A DNA stretch of 6,735 nt from Planctomycetota bacterium (lineage in GTDB: Bacteria; Planctomycetota; Planctomycetia; Isosphaerales; Isosphaeraceae). The stretch spans positions 1 through 6,735 of the forward strand of contig JAKBCQ010000145.1 in NCBI GenBank assembly GCA_021807585.1. Direction: 5' to 3'. Below, piece after piece: positions 1 to 6,735 of the stretch (positions are counted from its first letter, which is position 1; every line of letters starts with the position of its first letter). The notes under the pieces were generated by a model, which saw only the letters and a list, made by a program, of their open reading frames with translations, had not been told where the DNA came from and did not search any database. A program made the position numbers and the translations under genes.

Positions 1-153
1 GATTCCCGCGATGGCGCGGATCGTGGTCGTCTTGCCCGCTCCGTTGGGGCCGACGAGGCCGAGGATGCCGCCGGGCTCAACCCGGAATGAAAGCCCGTCG
101 ACCGCGATCGTCGTCTGATAATGCTTGTGAAAATCCTCGACGACGATCGACAT
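1..153 (-). CDS. ABC transporter ATP-binding protein, N-terminal part (cut by window edge)
   Basis: Reading leftward from the ATG at 153, 51 codons run in frame to base 1. The peptide opens MSIVVEDFHKHYQTTIAVDG and contains a textbook Walker A motif GPNGAGKT at residues 35-42, with an aromatic A-loop residue (Tyr12) that normally stacks on the adenine of ATP. The ordering 'VDGLSFRVEPG...LGLVGPNGAGKTTTIRAIAGI' is typical of ATPase subunits of ABC-2 or drug/polysaccharide/Nod-type exporters, which act on the cytoplasmic side of the inner membrane with a separate permease. The start is supported by AGGAG at 159-163, five bases before the ATG. The signature motif, Walker B and H-loop lie outside the window, so neither substrate nor subfamily can be named. 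It is divergent from the signalling cluster to its right. Confidence 0.93.
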   Translation of the reverse strand, partial: MSIVVEDFHKHYQTTIAVDGLSFRVEPGGILGLVGPNGAGKTTTIRAIAGI

Positions 154-313
154 ATCCGCTCCTCGTTCGTGGCACAAAGACCCCCTATAATTTACAATAA
201 GGGCGACGCGAGATGAAACGGTCGAACGGTTCGATTCGCGGACTCGATCGCGGTCGGCGGGTTCGATCTACAGCGTCGATCGGGCGATTCTCCATTCAAG
301 GCGGTCCGAACCG
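154..313. promoter_or_regulatory. Divergent intergenic region with a consensus -10 hexamer
   Basis: This 160-base gap separates the leftward ABC ATPase from the rightward signalling cluster and must hold the promoters of both. The clearest element is a perfect TATAAT on the plus strand at 186-191, in the only AT-rich patch of the gap (186-200). No good -35 hexamer is visible 16-18 bases upstream, so either the promoter is activator-dependent or the match is chance. If used, it would give a 5' leader of roughly 115 bases before the ATG at 314. The same patch is flanked by CCC.TAT and ATA.GGG (about 182-203), a loose dyad that could bind a regulator. No leftward promoter stands out. Confidence 0.35.
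294..305 (+). promoter_or_regulatory. Ribosome binding site in a 12-base leader shared with the next gene
   Basis: ATTCAAGGCGGT lies here, with the AAGGCGG core nine bases before the ATG at 314. The same 12 bases recur exactly at 1591-1602 ahead of the kinase gene, four bases before its ATG. The element fixes both start codons, although its spacing differs between them. Confidence 0.6.
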
Positions 314-1570
<1,257 letters not shown>

Positions 1571-1606
1571 ATATTCAATCAAAATGATTTATTCAAGGCG
1601 GTTCCG
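1571..1606 (+). promoter_or_regulatory. AT-rich intercistronic spacer with ribosome binding site and small hairpin
   Basis: The 36 bases between the phosphatase and kinase genes are far more AT-rich than the flanking coding sequence. They contain a short inverted repeat AATCA (1577-1581) / TGATT (1585-1589) with a three-base loop, two copies of TATTCAA (1572-1578 and 1590-1596), and the AAGGCGG ribosome binding site at 1595-1601 ahead of the ATG at 1607. The short gap suggests co-transcription; the hairpin is too weak to act as a terminator. Confidence 0.4.
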
Positions 1607-4123
1607 ATGCGGACGCTCAAATCGCGGATTCTCTTCAATCATATGCGGCTGGTGGGGGTGCTTGCGGTGGCGATGATCGTCACGGTTTATAATTCTTTTG
1701 TGATCAGTAAATCGATCAGCAAGATTCTTGAAAGTAATTATATTAGCGTGCGTGCGGCGAGGGAGATGAAAGACTCGCTTTCGCGCATGAATATCGCGTC
1801 GCTTGAATATCTTGGGACGGGGTCGTGCTGCACCGAGAACGAGCTTTTGCGGCAGGAGAAGCGATTCGACGACGCCTTCGCGCTCGAGTTGAAGAACCTG
1901 ACCGAGGCGAGCGAAGCCGAACTTGTGGAGTCGATCCGAGTCGATTACGCGCGTTATCACGCGGCGCTTCGGAGCTTTCTTCATTCGGATCACGAGGTAG
2001 TCGCGGCGGCGGCGCGGCGAACATATCTATCGACATTGAAGCCGTTGTTCAACGGGATCGTCGATCAAGAGAATAAGTTGGCGACGATGAATCAGGAGGC
2101 GATGTATCGGATCGACGACGACGTGCGCGACCGCGCGAGCCGAGCCGCGTGGACGAGCGTGGCGCTTACGATCATTTCGATCGCACTCGCGTTCCAGCTT
2201 TCGCGGGTGATGGTGAGGCGGTCGCTCGTACCGCTTAAAACGCTCGCCGATCAGGCCGAGCGGATCGGAACGGGGTCGTTCGATGAACGGATCACTCCCG
2301 AGCGCGACGACGAGATCGGCGTGCTGGCGCGGTCGCTCAATTCCATGGTTGATCAGATCCGAACGCGTAATCGCAAGCTCGCCGAGAGCAACGACGAGCT
2401 GCGGCGATCGCGCGAGGAGGCCGAGGCCGCGAGCCGCGCCAAAAGCTCGTTCCTCGCCAACATGAGCCACGAACTGCGCACGCCGATGAACGCGATCATC
2501 GGTTACGGCGAGATGCTCGTCGAGGAGGCGCGCGATCGCGGCCAAAACGACCTCGTTCCCGACCTCAAAAAAATCCAGGACGCCGCCAAACATTTACTAG
2601 CGCTTATTAATGATATCTTGGATCTTTCGAAGATCGAGGCGGGCCGGATGGGGCTGTTCATCGAGGAGTTCGACGTCGCCGAGACGGCGAGGGGTACGGC
2701 CTCGACCGTCGAACCGCTGATCGGCAAGAAGAACAACACCCTCGTCGTCGCGGTCGACGGCGACGTCGGAACGATGCACGCCGATCAAACAAAGGTGCGC
2801 CAATGTTTGATTAATCTTTTAAGCAACGCCGCCAAGTTTACCGAGAACGGCGTGATCACGCTTTCTATCAAAAGGAAGTTGATGGGATCGAACGATTGGA
2901 TCGCGTTCGGCGTCGCCGACACGGGGATCGGCATGACGCATGAACAGATCGAGATGCTGTTTCGTCCGTTCACCCAGGCCGACGCCTCGACGACGCGCAA
3001 ATACGGCGGAACGGGGCTGGGACTGACGATCACGCGACGATTTTGCCAGATGATGGGGGGCGAGGTGACCGTCGAGAGCGAGCCGGGGAAAGGATCAACG
3101 TTCACGATCACGATCCCCGCGGTCGTGCGTGAGCGTCGCCTCGAACCCGAACCCGAGCCCGCGGCGGCCGCTTCGGCGAGCGATGAAATCGTCGACTCCG
3201 AGCCCGACTCCAAAGACGCGCGGATCGTCCTGGTGATCGACGACGACGTCGCGGTCCGCGATCTGATGCGGCGCACGCTGCACAGGCAGGGCTTTCACGT
3301 CGAAACCGCGTCGACCGGCGACGCGGGCTTGCGGCTGGCGCGCGAACTTAAGCCCGATTTGATCACGCTCGACGTGATGATGCCGGCGCTCGACGGCTGG
3401 GGCGTCCTCGCCGCGCTCAAGGCCGACGCCGAACTCGCGTCGATCCCCGTCGTCATGATGACGATCGTCGACGACCGCAACGTCGGCTTCGCGCTCGGAG
3501 TCGCCGATTATCTCGTCAAGCCGATCGATCGAGATCGTTTAATCAAAGTTGTGCGCAAACACTGCCTGAATCAAACATCTCCTCGTGTGCTGATTGTCGA
3601 GAACGACCCCGTGACCCGCGAGGTTTGGCACGAGATGCTCGTTAAAGAAGGCTATTCGGTCGTCGAGGCCGAGAACGGAGCGATCGCGCTCGATCGTTTG
3701 ACCCGAAGCCGCGCCGATCTGATCCTCCTCGATCTCTTCCTCCCCGAAATGGAGGGCTTCGAATTCTCGACCGAACTCTTCCGCCGCGAGGCCTGGCGAA
3801 CGATTCCGATCGTCGTCACAACCGAGGTCGATCTGGAAAGCGACGATCGCCGCGAATTAAGCGAACGCGTGGGCAAAATTCTCCGCAAAGGGGAATTTAC
3901 CCGCGACGAACTGCTCGCCGAAATCGGCCGAAGAATCCGCGCGGCCGACCGTGTCGACGACGATGAAACTCACGCCGAAATCGTGGTGCGAAACGACGAT
4001 ACCGGTTATTCCTTCCCCGCGATCCGACCGCAGGCCGAAACGCGCGGCGGAATCGCCCTCGGTCGCTCCGAAAAACCCGCCGATGATTCCCCCGCCGCGG
4101 TCTTCAATACATCAAAGAATTAA
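1607..4123 (+). CDS. Membrane-bound hybrid histidine kinase with two C-terminal receiver domains
   Basis: This 838-residue sensor has, in order: a first membrane helix (about 14-33); an extracytoplasmic, mainly helical region (about 34-180; '[23 protein letters not shown]' recalls KinB/4HB-MCP four-helix sensors, an inference); a second membrane helix (about 182-199); a HAMP domain (about 200-253); a coiled-coil signalling helix (255-279); HisKA with phospho-acceptor His288 in [18 protein letters not shown]; and an HATPase_c domain with N-box Asn407, G1 box DTGIGM (438-443), F-box FRPF (452-455) and G2 box GGTGLGL (467-473). After a Glu/Pro/Ala-rich linker (508-536) come receiver 1 (Asp545/546, Asp589, Thr619, Lys638) and receiver 2 (E665-N666-D667, Asp709, Thr738/739, Lys761). 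The tail (about 780-838) looks disordered. Receiver 2 has Asn at one acidic position and KG for the usual KP, as seen in a recurrent subclass of tandem-receiver kinases. There is no HPt domain. The ligand is unknown. The start is supported by AAGGCGG at 1595-1601. Confidence 0.95.
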   Translation: MRTLKSRILFNHMRLVGVLAVAMIVTVYNSFVISKSISKILESNYISVRAAREMKDSLSRMNIASLEYLGTGSCCTENELLRQEKRFDDAFALELKNLTEASEAELVESIRVDYARYHAALRSFLHSDHEVVAAAARRTYLSTLKPLFNGIVDQENKLATMNQEAMYRIDDDVRDRASRAAWTSVALTIISIALAFQLSRVMVRRSLVPLKTLADQAERIGTGSFDERITPERDDEIGVLARSLNSMVDQIRTRNRKLAESNDELRRSREEAEAASRAKSSFLANMSHELRTPMNAIIGYGEMLVEEARDRGQNDLVPDLKKIQDAAKHLLALINDILDLSKIEAGRMGLFIEEFDVAETARGTASTVEPLIGKKNNTLVVAVDGDVGTMHADQTKVRQCLINLLSNAAKFTENGVITLSIKRKLMGSNDWIAFGVADTGIGMTHEQIEMLFRPFTQADASTTRKYGGTGLGLTITRRFCQMMGGEVTVESEPGKGSTFTITIPAVVRERRLEPEPEPAAAASASDEIVDSEPDSKDARIVLVIDDDVAVRDLMRRTLHRQGFHVETASTGDAGLRLARELKPDLITLDVMMPALDGWGVLAALKADAELASIPVVMMTIVDDRNVGFALGVADYLVKPIDRDRLIKVVRKHCLNQTSPRVLIVENDPVTREVWHEMLVKEGYSVVEAENGAIALDRLTRSRADLILLDLFLPEMEGFEFSTELFRREAWRTIPIVVTTEVDLESDDRRELSERVGKILRKGEFTRDELLAEIGRRIRAADRVDDDETHAEIVVRNDDTGYSFPAIRPQAETRGGIALGRSEKPADDSPAAVFNTSKN

Positions 4124-4142
4124 TGGTTTAAGGTTTGTATCA

Positions 4143-4517
4143 ATGCGTAAACTTTTACTTGTTGAAGATAACGACATGAATCGCGACATGCTTTCGCGCC
4201 GATTGTCGCGGCGCGGCTACGATGTTTCGATCGCGGTCGACGGCCGCGACGGTCTCGACCGGGCGCGCGCCGAACCGTTCGACGTCATCGTGCTGGATAT
4301 GAGCCTTCCCGAACTCGACGGCTGGCAGGCTGCGCGTCTCCTCAAGGCCGACCCCGCGACCGCGCACATCCCGATCGTCGCGCTCACGGCGCACGCAATG
4401 GCAGGCGACCGCGAAAAAGCCCTCGAAGCCGGCTGCGACGAATACGACACCAAACCCGTCGATCTCGATCGCCTGATCGAAAAGATTGAAGCCATCTTAA
4501 TAAGAGAAAACAATTAA
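4143..4517 (+). CDS. Single-domain response regulator (CheY/DivK-like receiver)
   Basis: The protein is 124 residues and consists of one receiver domain with no output domain. Key residues are Glu8/Asp9 (acidic pocket), phospho-acceptor Asp52 (VLDMSLPELDGW), Thr82 (LTAHAM) and Lys104 (TKP). It probably carries phosphate in the relay or binds a partner when phosphorylated; stand-alone receivers of this type commonly sit after hybrid kinases. I chose the ATG at 4143, not the in-frame ATG at 3951, because the upstream 64 codons overlap the kinase gene, read as Pro/Arg/Ser-rich non-domain sequence, and a TTAAGG ribosome binding site lies at 4128-4133, nine bases before 4143. The gap to the kinase stop is 19 bases, so it is likely in the same operon. 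Its start (DMNRDMLSRRLSRRGYDV) closely matches that of the receiver in the phosphatase gene (EMNRDMLSRRLLRKGFDV), which suggests paralogy or a shared kinase-docking helix. Confidence 0.93.
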   Translation: MRKLLLVEDNDMNRDMLSRRLSRRGYDVSIAVDGRDGLDRARAEPFDVIVLDMSLPELDGWQAARLLKADPATAHIPIVALTAHAMAGDREKALEAGCDEYDTKPVDLDRLIEKIEAILIRENN

Positions 4518-4544
4518 ATAACAATCTATTAATTAACTAGCTAT
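4518..4544. terminator. AT-rich convergent gap, possible bidirectional termination zone
   Basis: Only 27 bases separate the stop codons of the plus-strand receiver gene and the minus-strand glycerol kinase gene. The gap is almost wholly A/T, includes the palindrome TTAATTAA, and is followed on the plus strand by a T-rich run (TATTTATTTTT) that lies in the last codons of glpK. There is no GC-rich stem of the classical intrinsic-terminator kind, so termination here is an inference from the convergent layout. Confidence 0.3.
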
Positions 4545-6044
4545 TTATTTTTGATAATGATGAACGACGGTTTCGACGGCGCGGCGCCAGCGTTCGATCT
4601 TGCGGTCGCGCGTCGCCGCGTCGACGCGGGGCGAAAAAACGCGTCCTCCCGTATCAAGCAACTTCACCGCGGTTTCGAGATCGCTCAAAAGACCGACTCC
4701 GACCGCGGCGAGGAGCGCCGCGCCGAGCGCCGTCGATTCGGTCTCGGCGCCGCGGCGAATCGGCGCGCCGAGCAAATCGGCCTGGTATTGAAGGAACGGA
4801 TCGGATCGCGCCAGGCCGCCGTCGACCCTTAGCTCACCGATCGGAGCGCCCAGATCGGCCGCGGCCGCGGTCACAAGATCGGCGGTCTCAAACGCGATCC
4901 CCTCGAGCGTCGCCCGCGCCAAATCCGCCACGCTCGTCCCCCGTGTCACGCCGAAAATCGTCCCTCGAGCCTCTGGAGACCAGTGCGGCGCCCCCAAACC
5001 CGATAGCGCAGGCACGAAGATCAGCTCGGATTCGGAATTCGCTTCTAATGATAATTGATCGATCATAGGAGCGTCGCCGATCGCCTTTAAGCCGTCGCGA
5101 AACCACTGAACCGCGGCGCCCGCCGTGAACACGCTCCCCTCGAGCGCATACCGCGCCTCGGCGCCCTCGGCCGAAGCCGCGAGCGTCGTCAGTAACCCAT
5201 GACGCGATGCGACGGGCCTCGACCCCGTATGAACGAGCAGAAAAGCTCCCGTGCCGTATGTGCATTTCGCCTGCCCCGCCGAAACACAACCGTGGCCGAT
5301 CAACGACGCGTGCTGATCTCCCGCGATTCCACAAATCGGTATGCCGTCAAACCCCGATCCCAACCCCGACGTCGCTCCCAATGTTCCGTAACTCGGGACG
5401 ATTCGCGGCAAGATCTCGCGCGGAACATCAAAAAGCCCGCACAATTCGTCGCTCCACTCCCGCGCGCGCAGATCCATCAGCGAGGTTCGCGAGGCGTTCG
5501 TCACGTCGGTCGCGTGAATTGATCCTTTACTTAAACACCAAAGCAAGTACGAATCAACTGTTCCGGCGGCAAGATCGCCCGCGTTCGCTCGAGCGCGCGC
5601 GCCCAAAACGTGATCCAAAATCCAGCAAATCTTCGTCGCAGAAAAATAAGGATCGATCACGAGCCCGGTCAGCTCGGCGATGCGTCCGGCGTGTTCGGCG
5701 AGCGCCCGACACGCGTCGGCGGTGCGGCGATCCTGCCAAACGATCGCGGGATAAATCGGCGAACCCGTCGCTCGGTCCCAAACGACGGTCGTCTCGCGCT
5801 GATTCGTGATCCCCACGCACGCGATCCGATCCGCCGAGAGACGCGCCGCGGCGACCGCCTTGGGGATCAGCGTCGTCGCCGATGCGACAAGCGCCGAGGG
5901 ATCGTGCTCAACCCATCCCGGTCGCGGGAAGCTCGGCGAAACCTCAATCTGAGCCGATCCCGCAGGCTTGAGCCGATCGTCGTATACGACGACCCGCGTG
6001 CTCGTCGTCCCCTGATCGATCGCCAAAATATGATCGCGCGCCAT
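4545..6044 (-). CDS. glpK: Glycerol kinase
   Basis: The gene encodes a 499-residue FGGY-family sugar kinase close to the usual GlpK length (E. coli about 502). It phosphorylates glycerol with ATP to sn-glycerol 3-phosphate in the cytoplasm, feeding glycolysis and lipid synthesis. Visible motifs are phosphate-1 loop AIDQGTTSTRVVVYD (8-22), PRPGWVEHDP (40-49), glycerol contacts Arg83/Glu84 in TNQRET, Trp102, Tyr132 and the catalytic base Asp242 in GIAGDQ, then TYGTGAFLL (261-269), SGLGAPHW and VDGGLARSD near the C-terminus. The loop before Asp242 (GLGSGFDGIP) lacks the GGKGGTRIP-like sequence that binds fructose-1,6-bisphosphate in E. coli and has no histidine like the one phosphorylated by HPr in Firmicutes, so neither control is expected. 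The ATG at 6044 is preferred over in-frame ATGs at 6077 and 6149, as the FGGY fold begins immediately and GAGG lies at 6052-6055. No glpF, glpD or glpR is adjacent. It converges on the signalling genes. Confidence 0.95.
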   Translation of the reverse strand: MARDHILAIDQGTTSTRVVVYDDRLKPAGSAQIEVSPSFPRPGWVEHDPSALVASATTLIPKAVAAARLSADRIACVGITNQRETTVVWDRATGSPIYPAIVWQDRRTADACRALAEHAGRIAELTGLVIDPYFSATKICWILDHVLGARARANAGDLAAGTVDSYLLWCLSKGSIHATDVTNASRTSLMDLRAREWSDELCGLFDVPREILPRIVPSYGTLGATSGLGSGFDGIPICGIAGDQHASLIGHGCVSAGQAKCTYGTGAFLLVHTGSRPVASRHGLLTTLAASAEGAEARYALEGSVFTAGAAVQWFRDGLKAIGDAPMIDQLSLEANSESELIFVPALSGLGAPHWSPEARGTIFGVTRGTSVADLARATLEGIAFETADLVTAAAADLGAPIGELRVDGGLARSDPFLQYQADLLGAPIRRGAETESTALGAALLAAVGVGLLSDLETAVKLLDTGGRVFSPRVDAATRDRKIERWRRAVETVVHHYQK

Positions 6045-6153
6045 TGCTGAACCTCGCACTCGAATTGTGTTTTCCATACGATACAACAAGATCAATCGCG
6101 TTGCGATCGCCCTCTCGATCCGTCGGTTTCGACACCCGACAAGGGCCAATCTT

Positions 6154-6178
6154 CTGAATAAATAAATTTATGTTTCAG
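6154..6178. promoter_or_regulatory. AT-rich dyad upstream of glpK, candidate operator
   Basis: A 25-base near-symmetric site has outer arms CTGAA (6154-6158) and TTCAG (6174-6178) around a perfect ten-base palindrome ATAAATTTAT (6162-6171); the centres differ by half a base. It lies about 110 bases upstream of the glpK start in a locally AT-rich stretch. It could be a repressor or activator operator, or part of a promoter with a long leader. No convincing -35/-10 pair can be placed with it, and no regulator gene is adjacent, so the role is inferred from symmetry and position only. Confidence 0.35.
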
Positions 6179-6486
6179 TAATATTCAACGACGAGGCGTA
6201 GCGCGGCGTCATTGCGTTATAAGTTAATAGTAATAGCAATTCGTTACGAACGGCGCGGGAAAGCCTCTCAATGGCGTCGACGACCGTCTCGATTCGGAGT
6301 CGCCCGATTCGTGAGTCCGTCAAGATCGGCCGCAGAAGGCGTTCTTCGCGACTCTAATGCTAGGATAATTGAATCTTATAATTACAGAGCGAAAGGTTTT
6401 CGATCGCGCCGAATCCAAAACGATCCGACCCCGCTCGTATCCGAAAACGAATATCATACAATCATATAACGATTAATCAATACGCA
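6179..6486. other. Gene-free stretch of mixed composition
   Basis: I see no supportable gene in these 308 bases. The longest open frame on the plus strand (from TTG at 6212 to 6469) is Arg/Ser-rich, lacks a ribosome binding site and has no recognisable motif. Short AT-rich patches occur at 6218-6240, 6361-6385 and 6450-6480. A consensus TATAAT lies on the plus strand at 6377-6382 without a matching -35 hexamer. The stretch may be leader or spacer between glpK and a gene beyond the right edge. Confidence 0.5.
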
Positions 6487-6666
6487 ATGTTCTTCCGATC
6501 CGACTATCCGCCGCATCCGATGAAGATCATGAACGAGGGAGTCGGCGATCGCGCGCCGACGTCGACGACCGAGGATCGCCTGATCGACTCCCCCGTTCCC
6601 GATTCCGGATTGTCAAAGATCATCCCGGCCCGATCTCACGGTCGCCCGGGCTCGTTGCATTGTTGA
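6487..6666 (+). CDS. Possible small ORF of 59 codons, unrecognised
   Basis: An ATG at 6487 opens a frame to TGA at 6664-6666. The peptide starts MFFRSDYPPHPMKIMNEGVG and shows no signal peptide, membrane helix or family motif; a second in-frame ATG lies at 6520. About three quarters of its codons end in G or C, as in the real genes here, which is the only point in its favour. There is no ribosome binding site: the upstream sequence is AT-rich without a GGAG-like run. The frame also spans a nested inverted repeat, which could explain its composition. I consider it more likely non-coding. Confidence 0.17.
   Translation: MFFRSDYPPHPMKIMNEGVGDRAPTSTTEDRLIDSPVPDSGLSKIIPARSHGRPGSLHC
6537..6592. 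repeat. Nested inverted repeat able to form a long hairpin
   Basis: The arms GGGAGTC + GGCGATC (6537-6550) pair with GATCGCC (6574-6580) and GACTCCC (6586-6592), giving two perfect seven-base stems separated on one side by a five-base bulge (TGATC). The 23-base loop contains further self-complementary sequence (CGACGTCG). No T-run follows on either strand, so this is not a classical intrinsic terminator. It may be a structured RNA element, a protein-binding dyad or a dispersed palindromic repeat. Confidence 0.45.
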
Positions 6667-6735
6667 TGACAATTTCACATCAAGCGAACGTCATGGGCAT
6701 CGACCGATCGAGAAATCGAGCGTCGCCGTCGTGAG

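Noticed and set aside
250..275. GGTTCGATC resembling a tRNA T-arm
   Set aside because: No acceptor stem, D-arm or anticodon arm can be built around it, and GTTCGA-like words are common here.
3951..4142. Upstream in-frame extension of the stand-alone receiver (ATG at 3951)
   Set aside because: It overlaps the end of the kinase gene in another frame, encodes Pro/Arg/Ser-rich sequence without domain features, and a good ribosome binding site precedes the ATG at 4143.
4600..6050. Several plus-strand ORFs opposite glpK
   Set aside because: They are antisense shadows, very rich in Arg and Ser, lying fully within a gene with clear family motifs.
6045..6149. N-terminal extension of glycerol kinase (starts at 6149 or 6077)
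   Set aside because: The added 11 to 35 residues are not part of the FGGY fold, and GAGG at 6052-6055 supports the ATG at 6044.
6212..6469. 85-codon plus-strand ORF starting at TTG
   Set aside because: No ribosome binding site, Arg/Ser-rich composition typical of out-of-frame reading, and no motif.
6105..6555. GCGATCGC octamers resembling cyanobacterial HIP1
   Set aside because: Only a few copies are present, and GATC/CGATCG words are frequent here through general composition; this does not support a cyanobacterial origin.

Overview
The window comes from a bacterium of fairly high GC content (by eye near 60%, with C/G-rich third codon positions) whose gaps between genes are strikingly AT-rich. 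No ribosomal RNA, tRNA or other marker gene is present, so lineage cannot be fixed. The REC-SpoIIE phosphatase, the long hybrid kinase and the codon style would suit Planctomycetota or a similar environmental Gram-negative group; this is a guess.

Layout from left to right: (1) bases 1-153, minus strand, the first 51 codons of an ABC transporter ATPase cut by the window edge; (2) a 160-base divergent promoter region; (3) bases 314-4517, plus strand, a tight three-gene signalling cluster: a response regulator with a PP2C/SpoIIE-type phosphatase output, a membrane hybrid histidine kinase with two C-terminal receiver domains, and a stand-alone receiver protein; (4) a 27-base AT-rich convergent gap; (5) bases 4545-6044, minus strand, a complete glycerol kinase (GlpK); (6) bases 6045-6735, with no confident gene, holding an AT-rich dyad upstream of glpK, a nested inverted repeat and one weak 59-codon ORF.

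How the genes may work together: the kinase senses through a periplasmic or extracytoplasmic helical domain, autophosphorylates on His288, and can pass phosphate to its own receivers, to the stand-alone receiver and to the receiver of the phosphatase. Phosphorylation of the latter would switch a Ser/Thr phosphatase of the RsbU kind, whose usual substrate is an anti-sigma-factor antagonist. This would join a His-Asp relay to a partner-switching output, but no anti-sigma factor or antagonist is encoded here, so the target is unknown. The glycerol kinase looks like a separate transcription unit.

I found no CRISPR array, transposase, phage gene or clearly new system. The most interesting points are the signalling cluster with its near-repeated receiver start (20 identical bases), the shared leader that carries the ribosome binding site of the first two genes, and the dyad upstream of glpK.
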